Source: Arthrobacter alpinus (lineage in GTDB: Bacteria; Actinomycetota; Actinomycetes; Actinomycetales; Micrococcaceae). From it: 64,000 bases of DNA. The stretch lies in contig NZ_FNTV01000001.1 in NCBI RefSeq assembly GCF_900105965.1, positions 1,240,001 to 1,304,000 of the forward strand, read 5' to 3'. The notes under the pieces are model-generated. The model was not told where the DNA came from. It saw only the letters and a program-made list of their open reading frames with translations, and searched no databases. How positions within the stretch are numbered: the first letter of the stretch is position 1; every line of letters begins with the position of its first letter. The position numbers and the translations under genes are program-made. This document shows, piece after piece, positions 24,993 to 34,135 of this stretch.

Positions 24993-26782
24993 GCACCATT
25001 TCTTTAACCAAAGCCTCCGCCACCATGGCCCGGCGCGGGACGTGGCACAGGCTCGTGCGTGCACCTCTCGCCCTGACGGCACTGATCCTCCTGTTCGTGA
25101 TCGTTCTTGCCGCCTTGGCGGCCCCTCTGCTGACCGTCTACGACCCCAACGTTGGAATCCTGGCCGACGCACTCGCCACCCCGGGCCCTGCCCATTGGCT
25201 TGGTGCCGACAGCGCAGGCCGCGATATTTTCGCACGCCTGCTTTTCGGCGGCCGGGTAACTCTCGGCGCCGCTGCTCTGGCCTTGACGGTTGCCACTGTG
25301 GTTGGTGTCTTGACGGGTTTGTTTGCCGGCTTTTACGGCAAATGGTTTGACGTCTTGTCCGAGTGGACCACCAGCTTGGTGATGGCTCTGCCAACCATCA
25401 TGCTCCTGTTGGCTGTCCGGGCCGCGGTTGGCAATATTCTTTGGATCAGCATGGTGGTCCTTGGCTTGCATTTGGCTCCCGGCTTCCACCGCTTGACTCG
25501 AACCATTGTGGTGGGTGTGCGCCACGAATTGTACGTTGATGCGGCACGGGTCTCTGGTCTGAGTGACATGCGAATAGTCCTTCGCCATGTCCTTGCCGCC
25601 GTTCGGGCGCCCATCATCATCAATGCTGCATTGACGGGTGTTGTTGCCATTGGTGTCCAGTCCGGCCTGGAATTTCTGGGGCTCGCCAACACCCAAATCG
25701 CCTCGTGGGGAACCATGCTCAACGAGGCCATGGTGAACCTCTACGTTGCACCGGCCCTGATGTTGTGGCCCGGCATTGCCTTGGGCATTGTGAACGTGGC
25801 GTTGATCCTCTTTGGCAACGGGCTTCGGGATGCTCTTGAAGACAGGCCGGCTGCCAAAGGTGGCAAGAAGCGCACGACGGCGGCCGCGTTGGCTGCCGCC
25901 GCGGCCCAGGACATGGCGGGCGAGAAAGTCTCGGCCGTGGTGCCCGATGCAGTCTTGCGCGTAGAAGGATTGCGCATCGGCTACCCCAGCGCAGACGGCA
26001 TCACGACCGTAGTTCATGGTGTGGACCTGGCGGTGCGCCCCGGTGAAGTCTTGGGGCTTGTGGGTGAGTCGGGTTCCGGGAAAACACAAACAGCTTGGTC
26101 AGTTCTTGACCTGTTACCGCGAGAAGCCAAGATTCTGGGTGGATCCATTGTGCTTGACGGCCAGGACCGAGCAAAACTTCCGGCCGGACGGCGTCGGGCC
26201 TTGCTGGGGGACACCCTGGCCTACATTCCCCAAGAGCCGATGTCCAACCTCGACCCATCATTCACCGTGGGGCAACAGCTGACCCTGCCCCTGCGGCGCA
26301 CTATGGGTTTGAACCGTATCGAGGCGAAAGCCAAGGCCCTGGCACTTCTGGAACGGGTCGGCATTGCTGATCCGGAACGGACGTTCAATTCATATCCACA
26401 CCAGATTTCAGGCGGTATGGCTCAACGTGTCCTCATTGCCGGCGCCGTCTCCTGCGAGCCCAAGGTGCTGGTGGCCGATGAACCGACCACGGCCCTGGAC
26501 GTAACAGTCCAGGCAGAGGTCCTTGACCTACTACGCAGCCTGCAGCAGGAACGCGGCATGGCGATGCTGCTGGTCACCCACAACTTTGGCGTGGTGGCCG
26601 ACATCTGCGACCGGGTGGCAGTGATGCAGCATGGCCGCATTGTGGAAACCGGAGATGTCGCCGAAATCTTTGCGGCCCCGAAGCACCCCTACACCCGGAT
26701 GTTGCTTGGTTCGCTGCTGCACGAGCGTGAACCGCGGACTCGACTAGTTGATTCGGTACAGCCGTTGGAGGCATCAGCGTGA
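24989..26782 (+). CDS. Fused DppC-type permease and DppD-type ATPase
   Basis: The 597-residue protein joins two importer subunits that are normally separate. Residues 1-285 form a DppC-like permease (LGADSAGRDIFARLLFGGRV, then VDAARVSGLSDMRIVLRHVL, then GVQSGLEFLGLA). An Ala/Lys-rich linker (about 288-315) leads to an ABC ATPase with GLVGESGSGKT (Walker A), ISGGMAQRV (signature), VLVADEPTTALD (Walker B) and the oligopeptide C-terminal element KHPYTRMLLGSL. It overlaps its neighbours on both sides (ATGA and GTGA). With the separate DppF-type ATPase downstream it would supply half of the ATPase pair. Confidence 0.9.
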   Translation: MSTISLTKASATMARRGTWHRLVRAPLALTALILLFVIVLAALAAPLLTVYDPNVGILADALATPGPAHWLGADSAGRDIFARLLFGGRVTLGAAALALTVATVVGVLTGLFAGFYGKWFDVLSEWTTSLVMALPTIMLLLAVRAAVGNILWISMVVLGLHLAPGFHRLTRTIVVGVRHELYVDAARVSGLSDMRIVLRHVLAAVRAPIIINAALTGVVAIGVQSGLEFLGLANTQIASWGTMLNEAMVNLYVAPALMLWPGIALGIVNVALILFGNGLRDALEDRPAAKGGKKRTTAAALAAAAAQDMAGEKVSAVVPDAVLRVEGLRIGYPSADGITTVVHGVDLAVRPGEVLGLVGESGSGKTQTAWSVLDLLPREAKILGGSIVLDGQDRAKLPAGRRRALLGDTLAYIPQEPMSNLDPSFTVGQQLTLPLRRTMGLNRIEAKAKALALLERVGIADPERTFNSYPHQISGGMAQRVLIAGAVSCEPKVLVADEPTTALDVTVQAEVLDLLRSLQQERGMAMLLVTHNFGVVADICDRVAVMQHGRIVETGDVAEIFAAPKHPYTRMLLGSLLHEREPRTRLVDSVQPLEASA

Positions 26783-27603
26783 GCGAAAAATTGTTGGAAA
26801 TCAAAGACCTGGTGACCGAATTCCCGATGCGCGGATGGGGCAAGAAACCGTTCCGTGCGCTGAAGGGCATCAATCTGGAGGTGTCCAAGGGGGAGACCCT
26901 TGGCTTGGTCGGGGAATCGGGATCCGGTAAAACCACCCTTGGACGTGCCGTGTTGGGATTGGCTCCGGTGACCGAAGGGTCCATCCTTTTTGAGGGGCGA
27001 GATCTGGCCGTCATGAACCGGCAGCAGCGCCGAGAAATGTCCGATCAACTCCAGGTGGTCTTCCAAGACCCCTACACGTCCCTGAACCCTGCCATGAGCA
27101 TCGAAGAGATCCTGGCCGAGCCTCTCCGGGTTCGTGGCACATCCAAGTCCGAAGCGAACACTCGCATTGCCCAGCTGCTCGACCGAGTCCAGTTGCCGGC
27201 AGACAGCGGCCAGCGCCTGCCCCGGGAATTTTCCGGGGGCCAGCGCCAACGCGTTGCGATTGCCAGGGCTCTCGCGTTGAACCCACGGCTCATTGTGTGC
27301 GATGAACCCGTCTCCGCCCTGGACCTATCAACTCAGGCAAGGATTCTTGACCTGTTCCTGGAACTTCAAGAAGATACCTCAGTGGCCTACCTGTTCATCT
27401 CGCATGACCTGGAGGTGGTCCGCCACATCAGCCACCGCGTTGCCGTCATGTATGGCGGCGAAATTGTTGAGTGCGGCGACGCTCGCCAGGTCACCGAGCG
27501 CCCTGAGCACCCTTACACGCGCCGACTGCTGATGGCATCACCGGTTCCCAACCCGGCGGAGCAAAAGAAGCGCCGTGAGGAACGGAAGCTGCTGACACTT
27601 TAG
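26779..27603 (+). CDS. DppF-type ABC importer ATPase
   Basis: The 274-residue ATPase has GLVGESGSGKTTLG (Walker A), the Q-loop in VVFQDPYTSLNP, signature FSGGQRQRVAIARAL, Walker B LIVCDEPVSALD and H-loop ISHDLEVV. It ends with the oligopeptide/dipeptide ATPase C-terminal segment HPYTRRLLMASPVPNP. The GTG start at 26779 overlaps the previous stop. It should pair with the ATPase half of the preceding fusion protein. Confidence 0.92.
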   Translation: MSEKLLEIKDLVTEFPMRGWGKKPFRALKGINLEVSKGETLGLVGESGSGKTTLGRAVLGLAPVTEGSILFEGRDLAVMNRQQRREMSDQLQVVFQDPYTSLNPAMSIEEILAEPLRVRGTSKSEANTRIAQLLDRVQLPADSGQRLPREFSGGQRQRVAIARALALNPRLIVCDEPVSALDLSTQARILDLFLELQEDTSVAYLFISHDLEVVRHISHRVAVMYGGEIVECGDARQVTERPEHPYTRRLLMASPVPNPAEQKKRREERKLLTL

Positions 27604-27669
27604 ATAGATCCGCACGTTACGGTACACCTGCGTTACTTCCCGTTGGCAACGAAGCTTGAGGAGAAACAC

Positions 27670-29226
27670 ATGAAATTCCCCACCCGACGCGCAGTCTTGG
27701 CCGTTTTGGCCGCCGCTGCAGCGTTACAGATTGGCGTCGGCGGACAACTGGGCGGGGCAGGTGCCGCTATTGCTTCCCCTGGCAGCCCGCAGGCCTACTA
27801 CGTGGATTGTTCCGCCACTGCCTCCGGAACGGGTGCACAGAGCTCCCCATTCAATTCCTTGACGCAGGCCAGCGCCCTCACCATGGGCCCCGGCGACCGC
27901 CTGCTCTTCAAGAAGGGAACAACCTGTGTAGGCACCTTTAAGCCACAAGGATCGGGAAGTTCGACTGCGCCGGTCGTCATTGGAGCCTACGGAAGCTCGA
28001 CGGCGAAGGCAGTGATTGATGGCAACGGTGGCGCCACCGCAATTCACCTCTTCAACCAGCAATACATCACCCTGACGGACTTGGAGGTCACCAATGCGGC
28101 GAATCCAGGATCCAACCGTCGTGGAATTACTGTTGAGTTGGCGGACTTCGGCACAGGCAACGGCTATGTCCTAAGCAATCTCTACGTCCACGATGTGTGG
28201 GGCGACGACACCAAGGGGCCGACCGGCTCGCAGGGCATTGCGTTCATGGTCACGGGGGACACCGTACCCACCACCTTCAACGATGTGCGCGTCACCCACA
28301 ACACGCTGGCCAACATTGACCGGCAGGCCCTGGTGCTCCAGCTCAGCACCTGGTCCTGCCGGGTGGAACTGGCCTGCACGGCCACGCCCAACTGGCTCCC
28401 GGCCCGCAATGTTGTGGTCAGTGACAATTCCCTAAGCAACATTGGCGGCGACGGCATCGTGCTGAACACCACCGAGAACGCCGTCGCGCAAAACAATGTC
28501 ATCAAGGGATTCAACGTTCGCTCAAAGGCCTACAACGCCGGTCTGTGGAGCTTCAACAACAACGGATTCCTCGCCCAATTCAACGACGTCTCCGGCGGCA
28601 AGGGGCATCTGGATGGCATGGCCTACGACAGCGACGGCGGCAACGTCAATGCAACCTTCCAATACAACCTCAGCTACAACAACGAGGGCGGCTTTTTCCT
28701 GTTCTGCCCCTACGGGAACAACATCAACGAAGGCACCGTTGTGCGGTACAACATCAGCCAAAATGACAGCTACCGGGGCATCGAAAACTGTGACGGCACG
28801 GTGACCGGGGCCCAGGTCTACAACAACACCATCTACATCGGCGCAGGAGTCTCCCAGGTGGTGGTCAACGAAAACACCAGCAAGGTCCGCGACGTGAAGA
28901 TGTACAACAACATCATTTACAAGGGCGGCAGCGGCACGGCCTCGTTCCACCTCACCGCGAACACCGCATACACCTTTGCCAACAACACCGTCTCGTCCTG
29001 GATCACCCAGAGCCCGGCCAACCCCGGCGGAACCACGGCCAACCCCCTCATGTGCAATGCCGGCAACGCCAGCAGCCTGGCCACGGCGACCGGCTACCGA
29101 TTGCAGGCCGCCTCTGCGGCAATCCATACAGGAACACCCGTGCCAAACAACGGTGGCCGCGACTACTTCGGCAGCATCATCTCCAACCCACCCACCATCG
29201 GCGCCAGCGAGTCAATCGGCTGCTAG
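27670..29226 (+). CDS. Secreted right-handed parallel beta-helix protein (polysaccharide lyase-like)
   Basis: The 518-residue protein starts MKFPTRRAVLAVLAAAAAL, a Sec-type signal with a likely cleavage after AIASPG or nearby. The mature N-terminus YYVDCSATASGTGAQSSPF and GPGDRLLFKKGTTC is the entry motif of many parallel beta-helix polysaccharide-degrading proteins. About ten coils of N-N-x-(hydrophobic) repeats follow (VVVSDNSLSNIGGDGIVL, VVRYNISQNDSYRGIEN). The ATG at 27670 follows GAGGAG at good spacing. It lies between the importer ATPase and a GH20 gene, suggesting extracellular depolymerisation of a glycan. The catalytic type (lyase or hydrolase) cannot be decided by eye. Confidence 0.82.
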   Translation: MKFPTRRAVLAVLAAAAALQIGVGGQLGGAGAAIASPGSPQAYYVDCSATASGTGAQSSPFNSLTQASALTMGPGDRLLFKKGTTCVGTFKPQGSGSSTAPVVIGAYGSSTAKAVIDGNGGATAIHLFNQQYITLTDLEVTNAANPGSNRRGITVELADFGTGNGYVLSNLYVHDVWGDDTKGPTGSQGIAFMVTGDTVPTTFNDVRVTHNTLANIDRQALVLQLSTWSCRVELACTATPNWLPARNVVVSDNSLSNIGGDGIVLNTTENAVAQNNVIKGFNVRSKAYNAGLWSFNNNGFLAQFNDVSGGKGHLDGMAYDSDGGNVNATFQYNLSYNNEGGFFLFCPYGNNINEGTVVRYNISQNDSYRGIENCDGTVTGAQVYNNTIYIGAGVSQVVVNENTSKVRDVKMYNNIIYKGGSGTASFHLTANTAYTFANNTVSSWITQSPANPGGTTANPLMCNAGNASSLATATGYRLQAASAAIHTGTPVPNNGGRDYFGSIISNPPTIGASESIGC

Positions 29227-29274
29227 CCGCTAGGCTCCACCCAGTCCATTTCCCCTCCCCGAAAGTCGTTCACC

Positions 29275-30786
29275 ATGAGCCTCAAGCGATACCTTGTCCC
29301 CGGCTTCAAACAGTTCACCCCAGGCGGCGGTTCCAGCACCCTTGGCGACCTTTTGCATTTTCGTGCGGCAGTCGGGGCTGAGGCGGCTGCGCGCACGCTT
29401 ATGTCGGATCTTGCAGAGCTTCACGGAATTCAAGGGGTGCTGTCCGTCAGCGCCCCGGCCGACATACCAAGTCAAGGCGACGTGGTCGACGTCGTACTGA
29501 GCCTTGACCCTACGCTCACGGACTTTGCCACGATTGATGAACCTCTCCGCGCCGAAGCGTACAAATTGGAGGTGGGGGAGCGGATCATCCTGACTGCCGC
29601 CACGGAGCAGGGGCTCCAGTGGGCCAGCCGCAGCTTTTTGCAGTTGATTCAGTCCTGCGGTGATTCCAGGGCCCTGGAATCCGGAACGGCACTGGATTGG
29701 CCGGACTACCCTGTGCGCGGATTCCTCATTGATACCGGGCGCCGCTTCATGGCGCCGGAGTTTATCCGTGACTTGATCCGTACCTTGAACTGGCACAAGC
29801 TGAACACCCTGGTAATACACCTGAACGACAACGAGATCGCCAAGGACACCGGACGGAGCTGGGACGAGGCCCAACACGGCTTCCGGCTCCGTGCCGAATC
29901 GGGCGAGTTTGCCCCGCTTGCCAGCACCGACGGGTCCTATTCGCGCCAGGATTGGGACTCATTCGAGGACCTGGCCGCCGCCCGCGGAATCACGATCATT
30001 GCCGAAATTGATGCACCGGCCCACTCGCGGGCGTTCATTGCCCAACACCCCGAACTAGGGCGCAATAACGGCAATTCGGACATGCTGGATCTCGCGGGGG
30101 ATCATGCCGTGAACTTCATGAAGCGGCTCTTTGACGAGTTCCTGCCGTGGTTCCGGGGGCCAGTGGTGCACTTCGGCGCTGACGAATACGAGCGGGGCCT
30201 CGACGAGGACTTCAAGCGCTATTTCAACCAGATGGCCGCCCACCTTCGCTCAGCCGGCAAGTCACCCATGGCTTGGGGATCCATCACCACCATGTCGGGC
30301 GGGGCAGGCGCTCCGGCACCCGAAGGTTATGACCGTGACGTGCTGATTTGCTCCTGGAACAACGGCTGGTACGGGCCCAAAGAAGCGGTGGCCGATGGTT
30401 ACCGCATCCTCAACACCAACGACGAATGGCTTTACACGGTGCCCTACGCGGACTACTACTGTGGTGACGGTTTGCGTCTGGAGAAGCTCTGGAGCGATTG
30501 GGAACCCCACGTTTTTGGTGGGGATGAAGTTCTTGACAAGCAGCACCCGCAGCTCTTGGGATCACTCTCGGCCTGCTGGAACGATCTGGTGTTGATGGAC
30601 TACAACGAGCACGATATTTTCCGCATGGTCTCACCGACGTTCCCCATGCTGGGGCAGAAAATGTGGGGTGGAACGCCAGAGGTAATGAGCTTCTGCGAGT
30701 TTAGTGAGCTGACGGATCGCATGGCAGATTGCCCGGGGCGGGAGTTCGTGAACTCACAGGTGGCCGCCGTCGGTGGTAAGGACTGA
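29275..30786 (+). CDS. Glycoside hydrolase family 20 beta-N-acetylhexosaminidase
   Basis: The 503-residue protein has the small N-terminal GH20b domain (about 1-140) followed by the catalytic barrel: PVRGFLIDTGRRFMAPEFI, then LNWHKLNTLVIHLNDNE, IIAEIDAPAHSRAF and VVHFGADEYERGLD, where the Asp-Glu pair is the GH20 catalytic dyad. SPMAWGS and ICSWNNGWYG follow. There is no signal peptide, so it is probably a cytoplasmic exo-enzyme that removes terminal GlcNAc or GalNAc from imported fragments. It begins 48 bases after the beta-helix gene and ends the plus-strand run. Confidence 0.9.
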   Translation: MSLKRYLVPGFKQFTPGGGSSTLGDLLHFRAAVGAEAAARTLMSDLAELHGIQGVLSVSAPADIPSQGDVVDVVLSLDPTLTDFATIDEPLRAEAYKLEVGERIILTAATEQGLQWASRSFLQLIQSCGDSRALESGTALDWPDYPVRGFLIDTGRRFMAPEFIRDLIRTLNWHKLNTLVIHLNDNEIAKDTGRSWDEAQHGFRLRAESGEFAPLASTDGSYSRQDWDSFEDLAAARGITIIAEIDAPAHSRAFIAQHPELGRNNGNSDMLDLAGDHAVNFMKRLFDEFLPWFRGPVVHFGADEYERGLDEDFKRYFNQMAAHLRSAGKSPMAWGSITTMSGGAGAPAPEGYDRDVLICSWNNGWYGPKEAVADGYRILNTNDEWLYTVPYADYYCGDGLRLEKLWSDWEPHVFGGDEVLDKQHPQLLGSLSACWNDLVLMDYNEHDIFRMVSPTFPMLGQKMWGGTPEVMSFCEFSELTDRMADCPGREFVNSQVAAVGGKD

Positions 30787-30882
30787 ATCGCCGAGACGGG
30801 TGATCCATTCGATCGGGACCAAAGAATAATAATAACGTGCGCGCAGCTGCTGCCCCGAAGGCGTGTCATCCGTTAGCGGCTA

Positions 30883-32898
30883 CTAGCCAGCCGCCGGCTC
30901 CTTCAGGGCAGCTTCGGAGGGTGCTGCTTCAGTCCGGGGGGCCTCAGTCGGTGCAGCCGAATTACTGGGAGGCGGCTCAGCTGGCGCAGCTCCAGTCGGT
31001 GCTCCCTCGCTGGGTGCAACCTGGACCGGAGCAGCCTCAGTCGGTGCAACACTGGTGGGGGCCACGGCGGATTGGCCCAATAGGGCCTCAGCCAGTGCGG
31101 CAGCATAACGCGGGGCCACCGTGTTGTGGCCGTCCGGGGAGAGGTGAATGTTGTCCCGGTACTTGGCCTTGAGGGTGGTTCCCCAGCCAGCTACCGAGAC
31201 ATGGCTGATGCCTTGGCGTTGCGCTTCTGCCATCACCAATGCATCAACTGCCCTGCGGCGGTTGTGATCAGCATCGGTTCTGGACATTACACCGTTGATG
31301 ACCAGCTTGGAGTTGGGGTACATCTGTTTGATACGCAGGATCATACGGCGCAGGTCAGAGACGATCTGGGCATCGCTGTTCCCCTGAGTTGCGTCATTGC
31401 CACCAAGAGTCAGCATGACCAAGCCCGGATCGCCTTGGGGGAGGTTGACCCGGTTGGCGAACAACGCTTCGGTCACCGAAGAAGCCAGCACCCCGGCCCA
31501 GGCAGAGTATCCGCCTCCGCCGTAGTCACGCGAGATGATGTGGGTGTAGCCGTTGGCACGAGCACCCTGCTCGCTCCAACTGTCACCGTCACACTGTGAG
31601 TCACACAGCATCACCACGGTCTTGGCGCTTACAGGCTCTGCAGATGAGAGGACACCGTTCTGCCAGATGACCTCCAAATTCTGGAACTGCGTGTGGATGC
31701 CCTTGTCATCGACCCACATGTCCTTGGTTGGCCAGCCGTATTGCGAGAAATTGGACTTCCACACAGCGAAAGTATTCTTGTCCAGGTATTTGGCACCGAT
31801 ATTGGGAGCCCAGACCAACACTGCGTTCTCGAACTCCTGGTAGTAACCGGAAGAGAACCCCACCTTGTTGCCGACGGGCAGACCTAACATCCCATTCTCC
31901 GCCCCCAACTGATCGAAGCGGTTCTTGATGTCGCCGATCGTCATTGTGGAGACTCGGCCCGCACTGGCAGCCCAGTAAAGATTTCCACCCTTGAACCGTT
32001 GGGCCGAGCCGCCCTTGACGGCATGCTCGCCGCTGATGGGATGACCCAACCACGATGAGGCGCCACCGAGTGCCTGGTACAAACCCAACATGCCGCGAAC
32101 CACGGGAGACCCACCTGTCGAACCGGACCAGTACATTACTCCGCCCTCGAAGTTCTGGGCAGCGCCGTCCTTCACCGCGTACTCACCGCCGGTCGGCTTG
32201 CCCAAGACGCCATTCTCGGCACCCTGAGCCAGATAGCTGGCAAAAATTCCGCCGAACACGTACTTCGGCGAGTTGTTGGTCCAGTAGATCCTGCCGTTTT
32301 GGAACTGTTGCATTGCACCACCGGAGCCGTCGCCGACTTCCTCGCTGATGGGATACCCCAGGGCCCCGTTTTCCCGGCCGGTGTTCGACCAGGTCGACCA
32401 TAGACCGCTGTGCACAGCATGCGTACCGACCCAGGGATGGTAATAGATCCCGCCGTTGCGGAACTGCTGCCACTGGCCCGACTGCTTCAATCCCTGGATC
32501 TTGTCAGAAGCCGGCGCGCCCAAGCCGCCATTCTGGGCACCCAAGCGTTGGTAGACGGAGCGGATGTCGCCACCGAGGACCATCCTGGCGCCGGTCGAGG
32601 GAGACCAGATCACCTCCCCCTTCTGGAATGACTGTGAACAAACACCGCCTTCGCAGGTCTCAAAGTTCAGCGCTGTGCCCAAGCTATTCATATTTTGCGA
32701 CCACTTGCGGCCGATGGCACCTGTAAGGTGAATCTTCGCCGAGCTCGGCGACGCCGTGGCTGCCTTGGAAAGTTGTGCAGTGACTGAACTGGCTGTCGTG
32801 TCTGCGGCCGCTGACCCCATGCCAGCCAGTCCCAACACCGGCAGAAGCAAAACCCCCAATGCGGCGTGTGTGCACGCCTTCTTGCCTGCTTCTTTCAA
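30883..32898 (-). CDS. Exported LGFP-repeat protein with C-terminal SGNH hydrolase domain
   Basis: The 671-residue protein has a signal peptide (VLLLPVLGLAGMGSAAA) and then about seven LGFP-type repeats (about 60-400; recurring LG-x-P and FxxGxIYW, e.g. NGALGYPISEE, ENGVLGKPTGGE, ENGMLGLPVGNK). These bind cell-wall polymers in actinobacteria. An SGNH esterase domain follows (about 410-610), with TLGGNDAT as block III and DNIHLSPDGH as block V. Block I reads VVMLCDSQ, Cys-Asp-Ser where Gly-Asp-Ser is usual. The last 60 residues are a Pro/Ala/Glu/Ser-rich tail. The likely start is a TTG at 32898 with weak ribosome-binding support. It may deacylate cell-surface polymers. Confidence 0.8.
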   Translation of the reverse strand: MKEAGKKACTHAALGVLLLPVLGLAGMGSAAADTTASSVTAQLSKAATASPSSAKIHLTGAIGRKWSQNMNSLGTALNFETCEGGVCSQSFQKGEVIWSPSTGARMVLGGDIRSVYQRLGAQNGGLGAPASDKIQGLKQSGQWQQFRNGGIYYHPWVGTHAVHSGLWSTWSNTGRENGALGYPISEEVGDGSGGAMQQFQNGRIYWTNNSPKYVFGGIFASYLAQGAENGVLGKPTGGEYAVKDGAAQNFEGGVMYWSGSTGGSPVVRGMLGLYQALGGASSWLGHPISGEHAVKGGSAQRFKGGNLYWAASAGRVSTMTIGDIKNRFDQLGAENGMLGLPVGNKVGFSSGYYQEFENAVLVWAPNIGAKYLDKNTFAVWKSNFSQYGWPTKDMWVDDKGIHTQFQNLEVIWQNGVLSSAEPVSAKTVVMLCDSQCDGDSWSEQGARANGYTHIISRDYGGGGYSAWAGVLASSVTEALFANRVNLPQGDPGLVMLTLGGNDATQGNSDAQIVSDLRRMILRIKQMYPNSKLVINGVMSRTDADHNRRRAVDALVMAEAQRQGISHVSVAGWGTTLKAKYRDNIHLSPDGHNTVAPRYAAALAEALLGQSAVAPTSVAPTEAAPVQVAPSEGAPTGAAPAEPPPSNSAAPTEAPRTEAAPSEAALKEPAAG

Positions 32899-33266
32899 TT
32901 TCCTACTCGATTCCTATTCCAGTAGACCTGCACAGTATGCCAGGGCCGGTGGTTCGCCATACATCTTGAATCGGTCCTGAGCGCTGGCTGATCTTACTCC
33001 CGATGGCCTTCCCCTCGTTGTGCAGTACGTCACACTGATCTGACCGGCCTTCACATTCACGGATTCTTGTTGGCACATTGCTTGAGACGCGCCATTTTGA
33101 GACTGCTTTCGTTGAGATTCCGCCACATGACGCCACCGCGAAAGGTAGGTCTGGCGTTCCTAGGAAAAGCAGGGTGGGGCGCAGCTGCAGACACGGCCGC
33201 TCCAAGTAGATAGCGTGGTTTGCGTAGCCCATCCGCCGGAACCTAACCCGTAGTGAGGAAGCACCA
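32899..33266. other. 368-base divergent intergenic region, no gene supported
   Basis: The region separates the LGFP/SGNH gene from the epimerase gene and must carry both promoters. Short open frames cross it on the minus strand, but none has conserved sequence or a convincing ribosome-binding site. I see no strong hairpin, repeat or RNA gene. GTGAGGAAGCACC just before 33267 supplies the epimerase ribosome-binding site. Confidence 0.4.
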
Positions 33267-34127
33267 ATGAGAATTGCAGTGACAGGTGGCAGCGGAAAGC
33301 TGGGGCGCCACGTTGTACGCAGGTTGACCGCGGACGGGCACCAAGTCCTGAACTTTGACCGTGTCGGGGAACGAGGTCCGGGGATGGTCGTCGTGGACCT
33401 GCGCAACTATGGCCAAGTTCTGGATGTGTTCCTGGGTCTGGACGACAGGCACAGCGGTTTCGATGCCGTAGTGCATCTGGGTGCCATTTCGGCGCCTGGC
33501 CTGCTTCCGGATGCTGAGACCTTCGAGAACAACATGCTGTCCACCTACAACGTGTTCCAGGCGGCCCGGCGTGCGGGCATCAAAAGGCTGGTGTATGCCT
33601 CCAGCGAGACGGTGCTCGGTTTGCCGTTCGAGACAGACCCTCCCTATATTCCGGTCGATGAAGAATATCCCGCCAGGCCGGAAAGCACCTATTCGCTCGT
33701 GAAGCATCTGGAAGAGCAGATGGCCGTCGAGCTGACGCGCTGGGATCCGGAGTTAAGCATTATTGCGCTTCGCTTCTCCAACGTTATGGACGTGGACGAC
33801 TACGCCGACTTCCCGTCCTTCGACACTTCCGTCATGGCGCGCAAATGGAACCTCTGGGGATACATTGATGGCCGTGACGGCGCACAGGCCGTGGCCAGGG
33901 CCCTTGAAAACGGCCAACCAGGCTTTGACGCCTTCATCATTGCCAACGCCGACACCGTCATGGCTCGTTCCAGCGCGGCCCTCGCCGCAGAAGTATTCCC
34001 GAATGTTCAGGTGCGCAAGGACCTTGATGAGCACGAGACACTGCTTTCCATCGACAAGGCGAAACGACTCCTGGGGTACTTCCCCGAGCACAGCTGGAGG
34101 AACCACACCACCGGAATTGAGGACTGA
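33267..34127 (+). CDS. NAD-dependent epimerase/dehydratase (extended SDR)
   Basis: The 286-residue protein begins MRIAVTGGSGKLGRHVVRRL, the Rossmann motif of extended SDRs. It continues with VVVDLRNYGQVLDVF, VVHLGAISAPG, YASSETVLG (catalytic Ser/Thr region) and YSLVKHLEEQ, where Tyr and Lys form the catalytic pair. The ATG follows GAGGAAG. The next gene, an aldo/keto reductase, starts 8 bases after its stop, so the two form an operon that probably modifies a sugar or sugar acid. No nucleotide-sugar biosynthesis genes are adjacent, so the substrate is unknown. Confidence 0.85.
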   Translation: MRIAVTGGSGKLGRHVVRRLTADGHQVLNFDRVGERGPGMVVVDLRNYGQVLDVFLGLDDRHSGFDAVVHLGAISAPGLLPDAETFENNMLSTYNVFQAARRAGIKRLVYASSETVLGLPFETDPPYIPVDEEYPARPESTYSLVKHLEEQMAVELTRWDPELSIIALRFSNVMDVDDYADFPSFDTSVMARKWNLWGYIDGRDGAQAVARALENGQPGFDAFIIANADTVMARSSAALAAEVFPNVQVRKDLDEHETLLSIDKAKRLLGYFPEHSWRNHTTGIED

Positions 34128-34135
34128 TTAGCATC

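Noticed and set aside
30900-31080. Repetitive DNA resembling a tandem-repeat array
   Set aside because: It encodes the Ala/Pro/Glu-rich tail of the LGFP/SGNH protein and is low-complexity coding sequence, without the regular unit and spacer structure of a CRISPR or satellite.
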